This document shows, piece by piece, positions 60,188 through 64,000 of a stretch of 64,000 nt of DNA (position 1 is the first letter of the stretch; the number at the start of each line of letters is the position of its first letter). Under the pieces are notes generated by a model. The model saw only the letters and a program-made list of their open reading frames with translations. It did no database searches and was not told where the DNA came from. A program made the position numbers and the translations under genes. Origin of the DNA: Bordetella flabilis (GTDB lineage: Bacteria; Pseudomonadota; Gammaproteobacteria; Burkholderiales; Burkholderiaceae_B); assembly GCF_001676725.1 (NCBI RefSeq), contig NZ_CP016172.1, positions 2,976,001-3,040,000 on the forward strand, in the 5' to 3' direction.

Positions 60188-61258
60188 TCAGATCCTCAAT
60201 CCCGTTGCGCGGTCGAACATATGCAGCGCCGACGGCGCGAAAGTCAGGCGCACCGCCTGTCCTTCGGCCAGGTCAGCCGCGCTCTCCCGCCGTGCCTTCA
60301 GACGCTGGTCCCCGACCTTCAGGTTGACGATGGCGCTATCGCCCAGGTCTTCCACGAACTCCACCGTCGCCGCGATGCCGTCCCGGACAACGCCTTCCAC
60401 ATCGATGCGCAAGTCGCCCGGGCGCACGCCCACGGTGATGTCGCCGGCCGGCGCGCCTGCCGGCGTCGGCACGGCGAAACTCGCCCCGGCGACCTCCAGC
60501 CGCCCGGCTTGCAGGCGGGCAGGCAGCATGTTCATCGGCGGCGTGCCGATAAAGGCCGCCACCTTCACATCCGCGGGCCGCGCGAAGATTTCCTTCGGCG
60601 TGCCGACCTGCACCACCCTGCCCTCCATGAATACCGCCATCCGGTCCGCGACGGTCATCGCTTCTTCCTGGTCGTGGGTCACGTAGACCGCCGTCACGCC
60701 CAACGAGCGTTGCAGCCGGCGCAGCTCGGCGCGCGTCTCCACGCGCAGCTTTGCGTCCAGGTTCGACAGCGGTTCATCCAGCAGGAACAGCTTGGGCTTG
60801 CGCACGATGGCGCGCGCCAGCGCGCAGCGCTGCTGCTGCCCGCCGGACAACTGCCCGGGCCGGCGCGCCAGCAGATGCGCGATATCGACCTTTTCGGCGG
60901 CCTCGCGCACCGCGCGGGCGATCTCGGCGGCCGGCGTGCGCACCATCTTCAACGGAAAGCCGATGTTCTCCGCCACCGTCATATGGGGATATAAGGCATA
61001 GCTCTGGAACACCATCGCCACGTCGCGCGCGCCCGGCGCCGCGTGGGTCATGTCGGCGTCGTCCAGCAGCACATGGCCGGCATTGACGGCTTCCAGTCCG
61101 GCCAGTATGCGCAAGGTCGTGGTCTTGCCCGACCCGGATGGCCCCAGCAACGCGAAGAACTCGCCGGGCTGTATGTCGAGATCGACGCCATGCAGGGCGG
61201 TGAACGCGCCATGCCGCTTCACGATTCCCTGCATGCGCACGCGTCCCACCTGGCTCAT
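60188..61258 (-). CDS. sugar-type ABC transporter ATPase (UgpC/MalK-like)
   Basis: A 356-residue ATPase of the MalK/UgpC group. Walker A GPSGSGKTT is near 40-48, the signature LSGGQQQR and Walker B KLFLLDEPLSNLD follow, and the C-terminal TOBE-type regulatory domain spans about 240-356 (VGVRPGDLRIDVEG). The ATG at 61258 overlaps the stop of the permease gene (ATGA). The sulfatase gene follows 89 bp downstream on the same strand. It energises uptake of a sugar- or glycerol-phosphate-like compound, here probably sulfated. Confidence 0.94.
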   Translation of the reverse strand: MSQVGRVRMQGIVKRHGAFTALHGVDLDIQPGEFFALLGPSGSGKTTTLRILAGLEAVNAGHVLLDDADMTHAAPGARDVAMVFQSYALYPHMTVAENIGFPLKMVRTPAAEIARAVREAAEKVDIAHLLARRPGQLSGGQQQRCALARAIVRKPKLFLLDEPLSNLDAKLRVETRAELRRLQRSLGVTAVYVTHDQEEAMTVADRMAVFMEGRVVQVGTPKEIFARPADVKVAAFIGTPPMNMLPARLQAGRLEVAGASFAVPTPAGAPAGDITVGVRPGDLRIDVEGVVRDGIAATVEFVEDLGDSAIVNLKVGDQRLKARRESAADLAEGQAVRLTFAPSALHMFDRATGLRI

Positions 61259-62109
61259 CGACGTCCCCCTCCCTTGACCGCGCCCACGGTAAGCCCCTTG
61301 ACGATATGGCGCTGCGCCGCCAGGCCGATGAGGATGACCGGCGCCATCGCCAGCATCGCGCCCGCGGCCAGCCGCGCCCATTGCGTCTGCTCCACCGAAA
61401 TGAAATTGAACATCGCCACCGTCACCGGTCGCACGTTATTGCCGGCCAATACGACGGCGAACAGGAATTCGTTCCAGGCATTCAGGAACACGAAGATGGT
61501 GGTCACCGCGATACCGCCCTTGACCTGCGGCAGGATGACGTACCAGAACGTGCGCAGCCGGCCGGCGCGGTCGAGCAGCGCGGCCTCCTCCATTTCGAAG
61601 GGAATATCCTCGAAGTAGGAGACCATCAGCCAGATGGCGAAGGGCAGCGAGAACGTCAGGTACAGCGCCGTCAGGCCGCTATAGGTATCGATCCCGCCGA
61701 TGCGCTGCAGCACCAGGTAGAACGGGATGATCAGCCCCACCGGCGGCAGCATCTGGGTCGCCAGCAGGTAAAAGCCCGACACGCGCTTGCCTGGATAGCG
61801 CAGCCGCGCCAGGGCGTAGGCGGCCGGCACCGCAACCAGCATCGTCAACACGGTGGACCAGGTGGACAGCACCATGCTCGACCACAGGTTGGGAAGAATG
61901 GACGACGAACCGGAGATGACCGCCCGGTAGTTGTCCAGCGTGGGGGTGAAGATGAATTTCGGCGGATAGGCCAGCACATCGCGTTCGGTCTTGAAAGACG
62001 TCAGCAGTCCCCACAGCACGGGAAACGCCCATACCGTCAGCAGCAGCGCGGCGCCCAGCCATGCCGCGAACCTGCCCGCCCGGGCCTTCATGGCGGCCGG
62101 CGCGCTCAT
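61255..62109 (-). CDS. sugar-type ABC transporter permease (UgpE/MalG-like)
   Basis: A 284-residue inner-membrane permease of the MalG/UgpE type with six helices; the first is near 14-32 (WLGAALLLTVWAFPVLWGLL). The EAA loop reads EEAALLDRAGRLRTFWYVILPQVKGG. ATG at 62109 overlaps the stop of the other permease gene, and its stop overlaps the ATPase start, so all three are translationally coupled. Confidence 0.94.
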   Translation of the reverse strand: MSAPAAMKARAGRFAAWLGAALLLTVWAFPVLWGLLTSFKTERDVLAYPPKFIFTPTLDNYRAVISGSSSILPNLWSSMVLSTWSTVLTMLVAVPAAYALARLRYPGKRVSGFYLLATQMLPPVGLIIPFYLVLQRIGGIDTYSGLTALYLTFSLPFAIWLMVSYFEDIPFEMEEAALLDRAGRLRTFWYVILPQVKGGIAVTTIFVFLNAWNEFLFAVVLAGNNVRPVTVAMFNFISVEQTQWARLAAGAMLAMAPVILIGLAAQRHIVKGLTVGAVKGGGRR

Positions 62110-63044
62110 CGCGGCCTCCGCAGGCGGAACAGGCAATACGAAATGACCAAGGTAATCGCCATCAGCACCACCGCCAGGGCCGATCCATAGCCGATATTCA
62201 GTTCCGAAAACGAGGTGCGATAGGCATACAGGTTCAGTATCTCGGTGGCCGAACCCGGACCGCCACCGGTGGCCGCGAAAATCGCCGCGAAGGCCGACAG
62301 CGCCGTCATCATGCGCATGATCATCACCACGACGATGGCCGGGCGGATCAAGGGCAGCGTGATGTACACGAAACGCTGCCATGGACCGGCGCGGTCCAGC
62401 CGCGCGGCCTCGTAGACGTCCTCCGGCAGCGTGCTCAGCGTGGCCAGCAGCACCAGGAAGGCAAAGGGCGTCCATTGCCAGGTATGGATCGCGATCACTG
62501 AAATCAGCGCCATGTGCGGATCGCCCAGCCAGTTATAACTGCCCAGCCCCAGGGCCCGCGTCACCATGTCGACCAGCCCGACGTCCGGCGCCAACACCAG
62601 CGTGCGCCAGAACAGGCCCACCACCACGGGGGCCAGTACGATGGGCAATATGGCCGCCACCCTTAGCACGCCTTGCCCCTTCGGAATCCGCAACACCAGC
62701 AGAGCGAGCGACAGACCCACGACGATCTGCAACATCACCGTGCTGCCGGTGTAGATGAAAGTCAGCCACAAGGAATTCCAGAAGCGCGGATCGCCGCCCA
62801 TCTTGGCGTAGTTGTCCAGGCCGGCGAAGCCCGACAGCCAGGGCATGCTCATATCGATGCGCTGCAGGCTGTTCCACACCAGATAGACCAGGGGCGCCGT
62901 GGTGATGACCAGCAGCAACAGCAGCGCCGGCGCCAGCAGCACCAGCGCGAAGCGGCACTCCTGGGCAGCCAGTGTGCGAGGCGCGCGCGGCGCCGCCAGG
63001 GCCGCGGTCCTGGCAACGGGCGCCGTGTGTTCCGCGTTCTTCAT
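62106..63044 (-). CDS. sugar-type ABC transporter permease (UgpA/MalF-like)
   Basis: A 312-residue inner-membrane permease of the UgpA type. After a 30-residue N-terminus (RTAALAAPRAPRTL) come six helices, with the EAA loop as YEAARLDRAGPWQRFVYITLPLIRP. It starts 7 bp downstream of the binding-protein stop. It pairs with the UgpE-like permease to form the channel. Confidence 0.94.
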   Translation of the reverse strand: MKNAEHTAPVARTAALAAPRAPRTLAAQECRFALVLLAPALLLLLVITTAPLVYLVWNSLQRIDMSMPWLSGFAGLDNYAKMGGDPRFWNSLWLTFIYTGSTVMLQIVVGLSLALLVLRIPKGQGVLRVAAILPIVLAPVVVGLFWRTLVLAPDVGLVDMVTRALGLGSYNWLGDPHMALISVIAIHTWQWTPFAFLVLLATLSTLPEDVYEAARLDRAGPWQRFVYITLPLIRPAIVVVMIMRMMTALSAFAAIFAATGGGPGSATEILNLYAYRTSFSELNIGYGSALAVVLMAITLVISYCLFRLRRPR

Positions 63045-63051
63045 GCGGCGC

Positions 63052-64000
63052 TCAGCTCTTCAGGATCTGCGCGATGCGGTTCTGTGCCTCGGCCAGGGCT
63101 TCCTTGGACGTTTTCTGGCCGACCAGCGCCGACTGGATGGCGGTGGCCATGGTCTCGCCGATGGCGGGCCATTGCGGCACGCGCGGCCGCCAATCGACGT
63201 CGGTGTCGTGCTCCAGCGATTCCAGCGCGGCGGGAATGAAGTTGTCGCCCGCGCCCGACATGGCGGCGGCGAACTCCGGCGACTTCCAGGACGACAGCCG
63301 ATTCAGTCCGGAACGCTTGGCCGGTCCGTTGAATTTCCAGGAGGTGCGCGCCTGGGTCTCGGCCGAGGCCGCCCAGGTGATGAAGAGCCAGGTCGCGGTG
63401 CGCGCGCGCGGCTTCAGCGCCGCGTTGATCGGAAAGCCCCAATTCCAGATCGAGGTGACGCGCTTGCCCGACGGCCCCTTGGGCCAGCGCGCATAGGCGA
63501 TCTTGCCGACGACGCGCGATTTATCCGGATTGTTGATCACCGCGGCGGAAGAATGGGCGTCGATATAGCAGCCCAGCGTGCCTTGGGAGAACGCATCGGC
63601 GATATCCGGCCAGTTCCAGTTGCGCACGGCCGGCGGGGCATACTTGCCCAGCGCATTGACATACCATTCCAGGGCTTCGACCGCCTGCGGGCTGTCCACC
63701 TTCAACGTGGACCCCTGGAACCAGTTGCCGCCGAAGCCGCGGAAGAGCGAGGGGTAGATATACATGTTCTGCCCGGCGCCCGCGAAACCCCGCAACGCCA
63801 GACCGTACATGCGGGCGGACGGATCCGTCAGCGCCTTGGCGTTGGCCAGCAGATCGTCATAGGTTTCCGCCGCCCTCAAGCCCTTGGCCGCGTACAGGTC
63901 CTTGCGATAGACCTGCACCGTTACTTCGCCGTCATAGGGAATACCGTAAGGCTTGCCCTCGATGGAATCGGCATCGCGCCAGGCCTTGAAGATATCGTCG
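63052..64000 (-). CDS. sugar-type ABC transporter substrate-binding protein (N-terminus outside window)
   Basis: The C-terminal 316 residues of an extracellular solute-binding protein family 1 (MalE/UgpB type); the signal peptide and about the first quarter lie outside. The frame is open to the window edge (IEGKPYGIPYDGEVTVQVYRKDLY is near the visible start). Later regions, such as YPSLFRGFGGNWF and SPQAVEALEWYVNALGKYAPP, are typical. It is followed by two permeases, the ATPase, the sulfatase and the FGE gene, so it probably binds the sulfate ester that the cell imports. Confidence 0.92.
   Translation of the reverse strand, partial: DDIFKAWRDADSIEGKPYGIPYDGEVTVQVYRKDLYAAKGLRAAETYDDLLANAKALTDPSARMYGLALRGFAGAGQNMYIYPSLFRGFGGNWFQGSTLKVDSPQAVEALEWYVNALGKYAPPAVRNWNWPDIADAFSQGTLGCYIDAHSSAAVINNPDKSRVVGKIAYARWPKGPSGKRVTSIWNWGFPINAALKPRARTATWLFITWAASAETQARTSWKFNGPAKRSGLNRLSSWKSPEFAAAMSGAGDNFIPAALESLEHDTDVDWRPRVPQWPAIGETMATAIQSALVGQKTSKEALAEAQNRIAQILKS

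Noticed and set aside
58413..60686. 757-residue open frame on the plus strand
   Set aside because: Antisense to the sulfatase and part of the ATPase gene. The sulfatase frame carries CSPSR and metal motifs, so the plus-strand frame is a shadow.
1..64000. Search for CRISPR arrays, tRNA genes, insertion sequences or phage genes
   Set aside because: I found no regularly spaced direct repeats with spacers, no tRNA-like cloverleaf in the intergenic gaps, and no transposase, integrase or phage structural motif in any plausible frame.

Overview
The window is about 64 kb of GC-rich DNA, densely packed with genes; no gene-free stretch exceeds about 265 bp. It reads as a chromosomal segment of a betaproteobacterium of the Alcaligenaceae (Bordetella/Achromobacter type). 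The grounds are high GC, six orphan Bug-type (tripartite tricarboxylate transporter) periplasmic binding proteins, many LysR regulators beside small catabolic operons, and a FecI-FecR-FecA iron module. I found no rRNA, tRNA, CRISPR array, prophage or insertion sequence. The genus is an inference from gene content only.

Layout. (1) 1-6134, minus: ABC importer (binding protein, permease, ATPase), enoyl-CoA hydratase, thiolase, Zn-ribbon/OB-fold partner and acyl-CoA ligase (cut by the window edge), with a divergent LysR gene at 6399. This is an import-and-beta-oxidation operon for an unknown acid. (2) 7347-11867: a GFA-family gene divergent from the arsenic operon arsR-arsC-acr3-arsH-MFS. (3) 12074-19663: an MmgE/PrpD-family gene, an IclR regulator, an FAD-linked 2-hydroxyacid dehydrogenase, a fumarase/adenylosuccinate-lyase superfamily lyase, a Bug protein, an AhpD-like protein and a mercaptopyruvate-type sulfurtransferase. 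It continues to 22999 with a biotin-sulfoxide-reductase-like molybdoenzyme and a persulfide-dioxygenase-like MBL protein. (4) 24084-30743, plus: CoA-transferase, enoyl-CoA hydratase, second CoA-transferase, a double acyl-CoA dehydrogenase in one chain, Bug protein; then a LysR gene. (5) 31760-36603, minus: amidohydrolase, carboxymuconolactone-decarboxylase-like protein, GST, flavin reductase, two Bug proteins. (6) 36722-42023, minus: PepSY membrane protein, fecA, fecR, fecI, with a likely Fur box upstream. (7) 42172-44916: divergent Bug protein and amidase. (8) 45152-47014: ECF sigma factor, NrsF-like anti-sigma protein and DoxX protein, with an ECF-type promoter before doxX. (9) 47140-51615: LysR, Bug, UxaA-type dehydratase and HpaI-type aldolase, a sugar-acid route. 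(10) 51705-57295: a lone glycosyltransferase, a PHB-depolymerase-type esterase with a ribbon-helix-helix regulator, and a MocR regulator divergent from an EamA exporter. (11) 57362-64000, minus: sugar-type ABC importer, cytoplasmic sulfatase and its formylglycine-generating enzyme.

The common theme is scavenging of organic acids and esters. Each block pairs an uptake protein with a short enzyme set and usually a local regulator. The two blocks I find most worth study are the epimerase-like/lyase/sulfur block (12-23 kb), which looks like an unassigned route for a succinyl-substituted compound, and the import-then-desulfate block at the right end.
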